Shown here: piece by piece, positions 1-9,735 of the stretch
How positions within the stretch are numbered: position 1 is the first letter of the stretch
Layout of the letters: every line of letters begins with the position of its first letter
Assembly (NCBI RefSeq): GCF_945859705.1
Contig: NC_079134.1
Span: forward strand, 38,206,576-38,270,575
From: Episyrphus balteatus
Lineage: Eukaryota > Arthropoda > Insecta > Diptera > Syrphidae
Length of the DNA: 64,000 nucleotides
Direction of reading: 5' to 3'
Program-made: the position numbers and the translations under genes
Notes under the pieces: generated by a model
What the model was told of the DNA's origin: nothing
The model's input: the letters and a program-made list of their open reading frames with translations, nothing else
Database searches by the model: none

Positions 1-1038
1 AATATAATTATGTCATCAATGTAGACGTAACATATTTTACCGATGTAAGCGCGCAGAATGTCGTCAACTGCACGTTGGAAAATGGATGGCGCATTCTTAA
101 GTCCGAAGGGAAGTCGGGTGAATTCGTATTTGCCTCCGTTAATGGAAAAAGCTGTTTTCTCCGTATCGGAACGTTTTAGGGGAATTTGGTGGAAACCACT
201 TTTTAAATCGAGAACTGAAAAAAATTTACTTTGACCTAAATGGGATAATATTTCGTTAATTTCTGGGATGGGGTAACGATCAGAGATAGTGACCTCGTTT
301 AATTTTCTGTAATCAATTACAAGTCTGAAGTTCTTTTTTCCTGATGAGTCGGGTTTTTTTGGTACAATCCACACAGGTGAATTGTATGGGGATCGAGAAG
401 GTTTAATTATATTGTTTTCCAAAAGCTCATTTATCTGTTTTTCCACTTCATCTTTTAATGAGGCGGGGTAAGGGTAATATTTCGAGTATACTGGGGAATC
501 TGTGTTGGTGCGTATTTCTCCTATGACTCTTGTTGTGTATGTAAGTTTTTCATTTGGATTAGCGAATAGAGGTTTGAATTTTTGAGAGATATTGGCTATA
601 GTTTTTTTCTGCGATTCTGACATATGGTCAATTTTTATACCTATGGGGTTTACGTATTGTGACTTAAGTTGTTTAATTCGAATTTTAGTTTTGCCTAAAA
701 TTGACATAAAATTATCTTTTGTATGAATAACTGCATGTAAATTTTTAAGACTATCATTTCCCAAGATCCCATGAAAAGATTTAAGGGTTGGGAGAAGGTA
801 GAATTTCAGTTTGACGTCATTTAAATTAAATAGGTTAACGAACGTGTGTTTCGTTATTTCAATGTTACCTGCAATTGATTTTGCCAAAAATGTTTGTTCG
901 TTTGGAAGAGGTTTCTCTACCAAACATGGTTGGATGTAATTTTTACTCGAGCCTGTATCAATTAGAAAATTTAGTAGTTGTCCACTCTTCGTTCTGCATT
1001 GAAAGTATGGCAGCGAAGAGTCATTTAACCTAAAAAAT
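1..1038 (-). CDS. pol: Ty3/gypsy retrotransposon pol, 5' part (protease and start of reverse transcriptase), runs off the window
   Basis: This is the start of a gypsy-type polyprotein that would process the particle proteins and copy the element RNA. It has no ATG of its own: it is open from the shift site at about 1037 down to base 1, in the -1 frame relative to gag, with no stop in about 345 codons. Near the start is an aspartic protease active site, LIDTGSSKNYI. Further on come the reverse-transcriptase blocks WIVPKK, FRLVIDYRKLN, FSVLDLKSGFHQI, TAFSINGGKYEFTRLPFGL and, at the window edge, YVYIDDIII, which contains the catalytic YxDD box. All key residues seen are present, so the copy looks functional. 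RNase H, integrase and any env lie outside the window. The family is secure; the exact lineage within the gypsy group is not determined. Confidence 0.95.
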
Positions 1039-2536
1039 GAATGTCACATTCATCGGCTTCGGGTTCCTGATCTTCAATCTGTTCTTGCATATAATTATAA
1101 AGATCGGGATCGTTTTCTGCTTCTTGTACGTTTGGTTGTTGGTAGAAGGCATAAGCATCGTTAGGAGAGATATATCCAGTTGGCTGCAGGGTGAAATCTG
1201 GAGGTATATTTGAAGATGATGGAACTGGATTTTCAGAATTTATATGAAAATTCCTTTGGATTTTCTGAGGTACCATATTTTGAACTGAAGGGTTGAACCC
1301 TTGTGTCCTTTTACCAGCGTATTTAAACGGTTGGGGACGGTTCTGGTAGTTTACGGCACCAGAGTGGATAGTTGATGTCTCCATTGGTTCCGGTTTGGGT
1401 TGGGGTTTGGGTGGGCGTGGAGGAGCAAAATTGGGAAAATTATAGTTAGGTTGTGTTTGTGTATAGTTAGGGTAATTAGGATTGGGGTAGTTATAATTAG
1501 GGTGCGTGTAGTTGGGGTAGTTGGGATAATTTCTTTGCTTATTTTGGTAAGCAAGATTAGGGATACTGTTGTTAGGTTGTGGCAAGTAGGCAATTTCTGG
1601 ATAGAAAGCATTTTGTTGTGGTGTTCTCCTATTCTGTGCATATCCGGTGGACAATGTTGGTTGTTGTCGTCTATTTTGGAATTTTTGATAGTTTCCTAAA
1701 TGTTGCTGATTTTGATGGTTGCTCGCATATTGGGAGCGAAATTTTTGATTTTCCAGTTTTTGGCATAAGTTTAAGGCTTCTGGGAGGTCCGACGGCTCTT
1801 TCATGCCTAGGAGTCTTGGAAGATCTCCGTTTAGGCCTCTAATGAAAGTATCCAATGCCTTGTCCCTGTAGTTGCTAGTCAACAGAGAGATGGCCTCTTG
1901 ACCAACGTCCATGCAGGAAATCTTATTTAGGAGGAGTGACAAGTGTTTATATACCGATTGGTAGAACTCTTGCACTGAAGAATATCCTTGAACAAGAGAT
2001 GTCATTTGGTACTCTAAAGTACCCAAATCTCTTTTATCCGCATAGTGTAAGGTTAGACATTTGGAAATTGCTCTCCAGTCTAGTGGAGTATTATACGACT
2101 CCAATACGGCGTCTGCATCACCAATAATTTTATTACGAATTATACTCAAGATACCGTAGAACTTTGGTGTACCTTGGAGAGGTTCATAAATTTTTAAGAT
2201 ACGTTCTACACTTTTACGCCAGGAGCTGAATTCTCCTGACTTACCCGAAAAATCCCGCAAGGATCTTACGACATCGGGTATCTTATCAAGTTCTTCCAAA
2301 TTGTTCAATAATTCGGGGCGAATGGCTTGGTCCCGTGTAGGGACAGCATCAAAGTCTGGCCTAACTATTGAATTAACTACTTCAGCGATAATATTTATTA
2401 ATTCCGGAGAAGCGATAAAGGCAGGTTGAATAGGTGGTGGTGGTCGATTCCCTTGTGGTTGTGGATTTGGAGGGGGTATATTCAAATTAGGGGGGTTAAT
2501 AGGTGGGGGAACTAAATTATTGTTTTGGTTTGCCAT
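1025..2536 (-). CDS. gag: Ty3/gypsy retrotransposon gag polyprotein
   Basis: A single open frame of 503 residues encodes the structural protein that would form the virus-like particle. The first 40 residues are rich in Pro and Asn. Residues of about 85-260 are helical and mixed in character (including DFSGKSGEFSSWRKSVERIL), as in the capsid part of gypsy/17.6-type Gags. The C-terminal 230 residues are low-complexity (Asn, Pro, Tyr, Gln), with YPNY-like repeats around 335-370. No CCHC zinc knuckle is seen, which is common in this retrotransposon group. The start ATG is the first in the frame and follows the long leader. The frame ends at TAA (1025-1027), a few codons after the slippery site that gives access to pol. 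The intact frame suggests a young insertion. Confidence 0.93.
   Translation of the reverse strand: MANQNNNLVPPPINPPNLNIPPPNPQPQGNRPPPPIQPAFIASPELINIIAEVVNSIVRPDFDAVPTRDQAIRPELLNNLEELDKIPDVVRSLRDFSGKSGEFSSWRKSVERILKIYEPLQGTPKFYGILSIIRNKIIGDADAVLESYNTPLDWRAISKCLTLHYADKRDLGTLEYQMTSLVQGYSSVQEFYQSVYKHLSLLLNKISCMDVGQEAISLLTSNYRDKALDTFIRGLNGDLPRLLGMKEPSDLPEALNLCQKLENQKFRSQYASNHQNQQHLGNYQKFQNRRQQPTLSTGYAQNRRTPQQNAFYPEIAYLPQPNNSIPNLAYQNKQRNYPNYPNYTHPNYNYPNPNYPNYTQTQPNYNFPNFAPPRPPKPQPKPEPMETSTIHSGAVNYQNRPQPFKYAGKRTQGFNPSVQNMVPQKIQRNFHINSENPVPSSSNIPPDFTLQPTGYISPNDAYAFYQQPNVQEAENDPDLYNYMQEQIEDQEPEADECDIHFLG
1031..1037 (-). promoter_or_regulatory. -1 ribosomal frameshift heptamer between gag and pol
   Basis: On the minus strand the gag codons CAT TTT TTA contain the heptamer T TTT TTA exactly in register for a -1 slip, three codons before the gag stop. 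After the slip the frame runs straight into the protease. A structured RNA stimulator downstream was not modelled. Confidence 0.85.
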
Positions 2537-2690
2537 GTTGCACTTTTTATGTTTATATATTTTTCTTAAAACTATTTATTCTTGATTTAAAATTTTCTAC
2601 ACTTTTGTGAAGATAATATTTTTGAAATATAAAAAATATTTATTCTTGGATTTTTTGTAATATAAAAATTTGTTTCTTTTTTCGCTTGTT

Positions 2691-2899
2691 GCGTAATTAT
2701 TTCTTATTTAATTTGTGTCACTTTTTTTTTTGTAATAAATTCTTATATAAATTTATTTATATATTTTGTCGTATTATTTTAATATATTTTGAATTACTGC
2801 GTAATTATTTCTTATTTAATTTTTGTAACTTTTTTTTGTAAATTCTTATATAAATTTATTTATATATTTTGTCGTATTATTTTAATATATTTTGAATTA
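2691..2899. repeat. Two-copy tandem duplication of about 105 bp in the retrotransposon leader
   Basis: Copies run from about 2691 to 2796 and from 2799 to 2899. Both begin GCGTAATTATTTCTTATTTA and end in TTTTGAATTA, with only a few substitutions and small length differences in a T run. The high identity suggests a recent duplication within the leader. Confidence 0.9.
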
Positions 2900-3082
2900 A
2901 TTAAATTAAAAATAATTTTCTTTTGAGAAAAAAAAATTTTTTTAAAAAAATAATAAACTTCCTTACGCTATTATGATTGTAATTATCATCTTCCTTATGT
3001 CCTGGGCGGCTGGTAAATAATTTCACCTCCTTTTTGCTGGTTGCTACTGGGGGGCCTCTTTTCCTCAGGGGAGTTACGCACT

Positions 3083-3260
3083 GTCTTAGTTCACTTTTTG
3101 TGTGTTTTAATCCACTTTTTATCCACTTTTTTTTTTTTTTATTTGCTTTTAGTGTCTTAGTTCACTTTTTGCATTTAGTGTTTTAATTCACTTTTTTTTT
3201 ATTTTTATTTGCTTTTAGTGTCTTAGTTCACTTTTTGCATTTAGTGTTTTAATTCACTTT
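3083..3260. repeat. Three-copy repeat of about 66-71 bp in the retrotransposon leader
   Basis: Copies begin with GTCTTAGTTCACTTTTTG at 3083, 3154 and 3220. Each is followed by a T-rich stretch and a second block, TTTTAATTCACTTTT or a close variant. The repeat sits close to the primer binding site. Confidence 0.85.
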
Positions 3261-3346
3261 TATTTTTTTTAACTTTAACCGGGTTTCACTTATTTTATTT
3301 AAGTTTGCACGGGTTTTCAGTAAACGGTTATTTATTCCGCGATAAT

Positions 3347-3360
3347 CTGCTCGGGCGCCA
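3347..3360 (-). promoter_or_regulatory. Primer binding site for tRNA-Lys(UUU)
   Basis: The minus strand reads TGGCGCCCGAGCAG immediately after the LTR end. This matches the complement of the 3' end of insect/vertebrate tRNA-Lys(UUU) at 13 of 14 bases. Drosophila gypsy also primes with a tRNA-Lys. Confidence 0.85.
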
Positions 3361-3680
3361 GTTATGGATTTGTTTATTATATGAACTAAAAAAAACAGTT
3401 TTTGTACTTTTTGCTCAGTGAAGTGAGCTCTTTTATTGATCGAAGTAAACTCAATTATACATATTTTGTTGGCCCGAAAGAAACCTAATTTTATTATTAT
3501 GTTGTTAGTGTTGCTGACTGTAGTACTGCTGACTTCATATTCCTGGAATTCCCACCTGTGGGAACCCTCGCTGCAGTCTGGTCACTGGCTCGTGTTGGTT
3601 GACTGGGGTCGACAACATGTTGTGTCAGCTAAGTTGTGCCGCGCGTGTTGTTAGCGACGACAACTTATACTGTGATAACT
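3360..3680 (-). repeat. 5' LTR of the gypsy-type retrotransposon
   Basis: The LTR is about 320 bp, bounded by AGTTAT and ATAACT, short inverted termini of the gypsy AGT...ACT type. The primer site abuts one end. On the minus strand it contains a TATAAT-like box (near 3455), two AATAAA polyadenylation signals (near 3432 and 3374), and GGGAATTCCA (near 3545). The GC-richer U3 part differs clearly from the flanking AT-rich DNA. The last T may be shared with the primer site. The 3' LTR and the target duplication lie outside the window. A 72-codon frame on the plus strand here is a chance shadow. Confidence 0.8.
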
Positions 3681-3993
3681 GATATGTTTTTTAGTTTGAT
3701 GTTTTTGAACTTTTGGTCTTATACCTACATTTTTATGTAGGTAGGTATTTTTTCTTTCTTTAACTGAAGAAGGGAAAAAAGTCCTTTATGCTTTTATGGA
3801 ATTTAACTTTAACATGTAAGTACCTATCAGAAGAATATTCTATTTCGAAATTTAAGTGGGTCAATTTTATTTTTTCAAAGGATAGAAGATAGGAACTTAC
3901 TATTCGTAAAAGTTATTGCATTCTGAAATATCAATGTCAATGTCAAAAATATGACACAAAAAAGAGTGAACCTGATTAAGCGACAAAATAAGT
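3681..3993. other. No gene seen; AT-rich flank of the retrotransposon
   Basis: This is presumably the host sequence beside the insertion. It includes a small hairpin, ACCTACATTTTTATGTAGGT, near 3723-3745. Nothing else is supported. Confidence 0.5.
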
Positions 3994-4379
3994 TTGCAGA
4001 AGGTTAATGAAATAAAAAATCACAACAAAAACATTACTGTTAAAAAAGGAGCCAAGTTCTCCTATGTTGAAATTATGCTGGCACAAAAAGTACTGAGATG
4101 TAAAAGTGTACCAAGTTCTAAAGTTTGGGTTCAAATTCGTATCAATAAAATGTTGATTGTTCTCTTGACAATTTTTCTTTAAATTACCGATTTTTGAAGC
4201 TATTTGAAAAATTGCCAAGTAAACAATCAACATTTTGTATACAAATTTAAAGCCAAGCTTTAGAACTTGGTACACTTTTACATTTCAGTACTTTTTGTGC
4301 TAGCATAACTTCAACATATTAGAACTTGGCTCTTTTTTTAACAGTAATGTTTTTGTTGTGATTTCACTACTTTTTGCAA
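3994..4379. mobile_element. Foldback (palindromic) element of about 386 bp
   Basis: Two arms of about 180 bases are inverted copies of each other: left about 3994-4180, right about 4195-4379. Matching blocks include CACAACAAAAACATTACTGT, GTACTGAGATGTAAAAGTGT and GTACCAAGTTCTAAAG in the left arm. The arms differ by small indels. Both short frames found here (62 and 99 codons) arise from the palindrome and are not genes. Confidence 0.8.
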
Positions 4380-4389
4380 GGTATTGCTC

Positions 4390-4815
4390 AGAAAAAATGG
4401 GCGGTTACCACGACCCTTGTCTAAAATTGTCAAATTTTAAATTTGTTCTTTTGTATAAACTACCAGGTCTACCATTCTACCAAATTTTAATGTTCTACGA
4501 AAGTTAGAAATGCTCTATAATATTTGATGAAAATTCACCGAAATTAGGCAGTTGCCCCTGGCTAAAGTTCTCAGATTAAAAATTTTTTAATTTGTATAAA
4601 CAACCAGCTCTAACATTCTACCAAATTTCAAGATTCTACGATAATCAGAAGTGCTCTATAATATTTTATGATAATTCAGCGGAAATGGGCGGATGCCACG
4701 CCCCCTGAATTGAAAATCTCAAGTTTTCGATTTTTTCCTTTGTATACACCACAAGTCCTATCACCGTGTAAAATTTCAAGTTTCTACGATATCGGGAAGT
4801 TCTCCATAATTTTGA
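4390..4815. repeat. Three diverged tandem units of about 145 bp
   Basis: Units start near 4396, 4535 and 4680. Each begins with a variant of GAAATGGGCGGATGCCACGC, then has a lysis of the form TTTGTATAAACnACCAG, then ATTCTACCAAATTT, and ends in GTGCTCTATAATATTTTATG or a variant. Identity between units is perhaps two thirds. They precede the dispersed repeat at 4820. Confidence 0.75.
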
Positions 4816-5060
4816 TGATCTGTCAGTGAGTCAGTGAGTCAGTGAATCAGTGAGTCAGTTACGGTTTTTGCAATTTTTAAAGCCCTATATCTCAGAAACT
4901 ACTCATCGTAATAGGCTGAAATTTTGCGAGGTGTTTGGTTTTGACCAGTTCAACAAATGTATCGAGTTTGAAATTTCTAGCATCTTTGGTGTGGAAGTTA
5001 GAGGGGGGTCGAAAATGGCCTGAGTTGTTTCCTGTAAATAAGGGTGTAGTGCCAAAGTTG
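4816..5060. repeat. Dispersed repeat with a GTCAGTGA tandem start
   Basis: The segment opens with five direct copies of GTCAGTGA or GTCAGTTA (4828-4862). A passage of the kind 'TATCTCAGAAACTACTCATC ... GGCTGAAATTTTGCGAGG' follows. Similar wording (a short tandem, then a 'clause' near CGGATTGA) is typical of the 5' ends of non-autonomous Helitron-like repeats in insects. No terminal motif could be fixed, so the class is uncertain. Confidence 0.45.
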
Positions 5061-5198
5061 CTAGAGAACTTGGCTGGGCACTACCGTGCCCCTTGATTTA
5101 ATTGAAAAAACTTGAAAAATACCTCAAAACACCTGTGAAGATTTGTTGCCAACAGTAGAGGAAGTACCGTAATCTCAGTTTGAAATTTCGACATGGTT

Positions 5199-5515
5199 GG
5201 CTTTAAAAAAATTCTTACTCTTTTTGTCGGCATGGTAGAAATATGATTGAAGCGTTATATAAAAGGTGAAATAATAATTATATAAAATTTATTATAGGTT
5301 GTCATTTAAAAAATGGATTTAATGGCGTTAGAAGAGAAAAGAGATTGATTGTTTTGATTTTTTTATGAAAACTAATTGGGTTGAAAAAATTCTAGCTCTT
5401 TTTGTAGATGTTGTATAGACATGGTCGATATAAATATTTTGAGCTGAAACAATAAGCTTTCTGATGGTATAAAATTTATTGTAGGTTGTCATATAAAAAA
5501 AGTCATGGAATAAAA
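5199..5515. repeat. Two diverged tandem copies of about 190 bp
   Basis: The blocks AAAAAATTCTTACTCTTTTTGT (near 5209) and AAAAAATTCTAGCTCTTTTTGT (near 5385) each lead, after about 80-90 bases, into TATAAAATTTATTATAGGTTGTCAT or a close variant. This is an old duplication with no coding content. Confidence 0.6.
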
Positions 5516-6019
5516 AAAAGTTATATTTTTTCGATTTTTTTAAAATGATTTTTAAGGTTCAACTTCAACCACGTGTGAATTGCCCACATGATTTTTTTTT
5601 TAATAGTAACAATTCAAAAGTAATTAATTACCTATACTGACAAATTAAAAAAAAAATGTAAACACTTTTAAGTTGATGAAGATGCCAAAGTCATATTTTA
5701 AAAATCAGTGTTTTTGCTCCCTAAGAATAAAGTTTAAGATGATGCTCTTCTTAAATTACTCTATTTAATATAATAAGATCTATTATTATATTGTACATGT
5801 GTATATTAACATAAATAGATTCTATTTAAATTCGGTTAAAGTAAAAGTGAACTTCATTTCAATTTAATAAGAATTTTGTTCTTACAAAAATTCAAGTGTA
5901 CCTATCTGCTTAAAATTTTAGGTTTTATCATTATTTAAATAATTTATCGAGATGTTCGTCTGAATTTAAAAACATTCTCTTTTTTTCACTTTTGTTTGCT
6001 TATACATTTTGTCCATTGG
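5516..6019. other. No gene seen; AT-rich
   Basis: Simple AT-rich sequence. No repeat, open frame or RNA gene stands out. Confidence 0.5.
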
Positions 6020-6404
6020 CAGTGTTGCCAGAGTCGGCTCTTTATCGCCAAACAGGATCCTTGAACTTTTAACTAGCTCCTTAAAATTTTGATTTTTAAT
6101 TTATCGGATTTTGGCTCTTTTAATTTTGAACTTGGCGATTTAAGGCACCTTTAAAGTCAAAGCATTTTACATCAAAAATCCACAAAAAATGTGGACAGTA
6201 AACCAATTTGCATACATTTTTCATTTGATTTACATTGTTTAAAATTTAATTTTACGCCTGAAAATTAAGAAAAAAAAAAAAAATTAAAATCTCATGCCAC
6301 AAAATTTGTTTGCGTTTTCTTGGACCATTTTTGAAAGCGGCTATTTTTGGTTCCAAGATTTTTCATAATAGGCTACTTGCCTCGAAAATATTCTGGCAAC
6401 ACTG
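6020..6404. mobile_element. hAT-like MITE (non-autonomous DNA transposon)
   Basis: Perfect 13-bp terminal inverted repeats, CAGTGTTGCCAGA and TCTGGCAACACTG, bound a 385-bp non-coding body. CAGTGTTGCCA ends are characteristic of insect hAT MITEs. The flanking octamers TCCATTGG (left) and ACCCTTGG (right) agree at six of eight positions, fitting a decayed 8-bp hAT target duplication. A short A run lies in the middle. Confidence 0.8.
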
Positions 6405-7090
6405 ACCCTTGGATGATTTTGCAAGAAATTAAAAAGATTTGCCCGCTTATTTTAAAACCGCCGCCAGTCTTCTTGGCAAAAAACCATGTAGCCATATAAT
6501 ATATTATATTAGCTGCCGGTTGACTCTCTTCAAATTTGAAGAAACTAGATAAAATGTTCAAATTAATTCTGTTAATGATTTAGGACGAAATTCATAGTCG
6601 TCAGTTAAGTCTAGAAAAATATCTTAAGCATTACGTCAAGTGAAATCTCTATTCATAGTCATAACTCAAGTCCAAATATTTTACGTTTGACGAGACATTT
6701 TAAATTAAGGAACTTAAACTGTAAATTATGTTAATGGGGTTGTTCCTTAATTCTATTATCGTTTTGACTATATTTTTGCTTCATTTAAAACATTTTATTA
6801 AAAGATATCGCTTTGACGATTGAAAATTTTCTTCCTGTAAATCAATCAATTTAAAATTTTAGTACAAAATATTTTTGTATTGTATTGATTTTTGTATTTT
6901 ATCTACATATTTAAATATACTTTCATTTAGAAAAATTTTGTAGAACAAATACAAACAAAATAATTTAAAAATAAGTGAATGTTTAACGAAATGACGTTTA
7001 AATTCTCATGCCTGATTCGCAATACATGTTGCGATTTCTCAATTTCAAGTTGGGATACTAAAATAGGCCAGCAGAATAATGGGGCAATCA
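6405..7090. other. No gene seen; AT-rich
   Basis: AT-rich spacer. A 62-codon minus frame at its left end reaches into the MITE and is judged a chance frame. Confidence 0.5.
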
Positions 7091-7469
7091 CACTGAAGGA
7101 AAAAACAACTTAAAATCAACGAAAACCAGGTTGATTCAACTATTTTTCGGCATGATTTTGCGTTGAAGACGAAAATTTTAAAATCAAAGTAGGTAGAACA
7201 TCGTTATTTCAACTTTGAAAAAAAAGCATAAACAAAAAAATTGGAGCCGTGGGAGCGAATCTACAACTCTTGGTTCACTAATTCTTTACCAACGTGCTAT
7301 TTCACTGTTGGAAATTAGGTTGATAAAACGCAATAAAAGCTAAATACTGATAGAAGTTAAAATTATTTTTACGTTGTTTCAATTTTAATTTAAAGATGTT
7401 TCATGTTAGTTTTTTCAACATTAAATCACCGTGAAACATATATTTTACGTTGCGTTATTTCCCACAGTG
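7091..7469. mobile_element. Possible MITE with CACTG termini
   Basis: CACTGAAGGAAAAAAC at the left and the complement of CACTGTGGGAAATAAC at the right agree at 13 of 16 positions. Further inverted matches lie just inside (ACAACTTAAAATCAACG against CGTTGTTTCAATTTTA). No clear target duplication was found, so the boundaries are tentative. Confidence 0.45.
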
Positions 7470-7996
7470 CACCTTGTCATCCAGACTAGGATGATACACG
7501 AATATTTAAATTAGAAAAACTTTAATTCTAACCTGCTTAGGCATCATTTCAAAAATAAAGAAGAACTTTGATTCGGTTTCAAGTTCAGCACCTTTTTTAG
7601 AAAAAAAAATTTCTTACCTTGAAAGCTTGTCTTGAATGGGTATTGTTGAACACAGAATAATATTTTCAAAAATGATTTCATTAAAGAAATTAACACTTAC
7701 AAAATATTAAAAACATTAACAAAAAAAAAAATACTTAAAGGTTCAAACCTACTGACAAATCTTTTTACAAATTTGTGTGGAATCATTTCAAAAATATAAA
7801 ACTCCGAAAACTACAAAAAACTGAGAAGCAAAATGTCTGAATCTCATTTTGTTTTTTCTTTAAACAATTCGCTTAATTTCCCATAAACCCCTTTATTCAC
7901 TGCAGTCTTAAAATTAATCCTATACCACTTCTCATTTGTGTGTCAAGTCTGATGCATTGTCTTGTACAATATGAAGTATTAATTGGGCAATTCCAT
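7470..7996. other. No gene seen; AT-rich
   Basis: AT-rich spacer without recognisable features. Confidence 0.5.
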
Positions 7997-8400
7997 GGTA
8001 ACTCACGTTACATTCACAAAAATTTACGATACATAAATAATTTTTTTTTGTTATTTTTAATATAAATTGATACGAATTTACTATCCATGAACGGAGCATA
8101 ACCATTACTTTCATAATTAACAAAAAAAATTTTCTTTAATTTTAGTATTTGCTTGGGATAAATAAAAGTATGATGGTAACTCACGTTACAAAAATCGGAC
8201 ACGAGATTTAAGAGTCCCACAGTATGAAGTTTTTCTGCGAAATTAAGAATCTTAATTTGTTTTAAATGAAGATTCCATACATACAAAATTACAAACTTTT
8301 AATATTAGTGACAAAACCAAACATTTATTCGATATTTCGAGGAAAAATTTTAAAATGTTTAGGTAACTCACGCTACATTATTTTGGTAACTCATGTTACC
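7997..8400. repeat. Four-copy GGTAACTCACGTTAC motif array
   Basis: The imperfect palindrome GGTAACTCACGTTAC occurs at 7997, 8175, 8362 (one change) and 8385 (one change), spaced 178, 187 and 23 bases. Sequence between copies is AT-rich and largely diverged. Short minus-strand frames here are not credible genes. The motif resembles the TTACGGGTGTGACA family seen elsewhere in the window. Confidence 0.7.
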
Positions 8401-9732
8401 TGCGATTTGTGGTTCCAGAAGTAAAGAAAAGATGCATTTTCACTCAAGTTTTTTTTAAATCGAATATTGTGTAACGAAGCTTGCTTAAATGTTAATTAAT
8501 TTTAGCAATCACGGGGGCATATTGTCATGGTCACTATTAGATTCATCCAATTTTCTGTGGGCTTGTTTTTCCGTCATTTTCATGTGAAATTCTTCTGTAG
8601 TTGGCAGCTTATGCTTTAAAAATGCTTTAAGATTATTTATTCTCCTTGAATTTAATTTCTATCCATAAGGGAATACAACAAAGAATCTTTTCTTGCTACT
8701 TGCATAAAGTGTTATCGTTTGTAAATAGTAATTTGCTATTACAAAAAGTAAAAAAAACTGCATAATTTGTTCAAAATTCGTGTCCACTTTTTCATGGAAT
8801 TACCCAATTGCATTTAATTGGTCTGTGGATCTTATATTATGACCTTTGTCATCTTTTAGATTTTAAATTACCATGAGAATGAGAAGTAAGAGTTTCTTTA
8901 AGACTTTTACCAGTCTTTTTCGTATGCAAATAAATAAAATGAATTTCCCCTTCTCATAACCCACAACGTAACTCATCTTGTATCTAATCTTTAATCAAAG
9001 AACAACAAAATATCAATGACTTCATACATGTTAACATCCATTAATTAAATTTATTTGCTTGAACTAATGATGACGGTAACATCAATAAAATGTATTTCTC
9101 CCTCAAAAAAATTCAAGCAACCCTCACATTGTATCTATTACACTCTCTATAAACTCTATTTATCACCTTTAACATTTTAACTTTCTGTCAATCATAATAA
9201 TACAATAAAAAGGATCAACAATCATATTGTTGAATAAAAATCATATTGAATAAACTTTTACAAATCATTTCACTTATCAAATTATCCATTACACAACACC
9301 AAATACCCTTAAAGTGTTCTTTAATCTGTTTGGCACAGTAAAAGTTTATTTTTTTTTTCTATTTTTTTTTCCTTTAACTTCTAACTTCAAAGGGAGATGA
9401 TTATGATTACCAAGAACCAAGGAACCAAAACCAGACCCTCACCCAATGTTAGGAACCCTCTTTTTTTCCATATACATATTTTTTTTTTCACCCGCTATAA
9501 TGTACATATCTAAGGTTTAATGGCACATTATTGGGTAGATAGGAAAAAATAAATTCAAGTTGTTCGTAGAAATAAAATTAAGTCAAAGAATTCGACAAGT
9601 GTTGGTTACTTCCAGGGAAAGCAATTAAGTTTTTTTTTTTTCACCATAAGGGAATTGAAACTTAAAGTGAATACGTTTCATAATATTTAACGTCTAGTGT
9701 ATGAACTTAGTTTCTGTATGTTTCTGAAGTAA
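8401..9732. other. No gene seen; AT-rich
   Basis: About 1.3 kb of AT-rich sequence with many short A and T runs. Nothing codes or repeats convincingly. Confidence 0.5.
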
Positions 9733-9735
9733 TAA

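Larger units (their letters stand above)
2537..3346 (-). other. Retrotransposon 5' leader (untranslated)
   Basis: About 810 bases lie between the primer binding site and the gag ATG. The stretch is extremely AT-rich, has no open frame of note, and is built largely from two sets of internal direct repeats (2691-2899 and 3083-3260). It probably carries RNA packaging and dimerisation signals, but this is inferred only from its position. Confidence 0.75.

Noticed and set aside
1351..2127. Several small frames on both strands inside gag
   Set aside because: They are shadows of the 503-codon gag frame.
3436..3654. 72-codon plus-strand frame
   Set aside because: It lies wholly inside the LTR of a minus-strand retrotransposon and is not coding.
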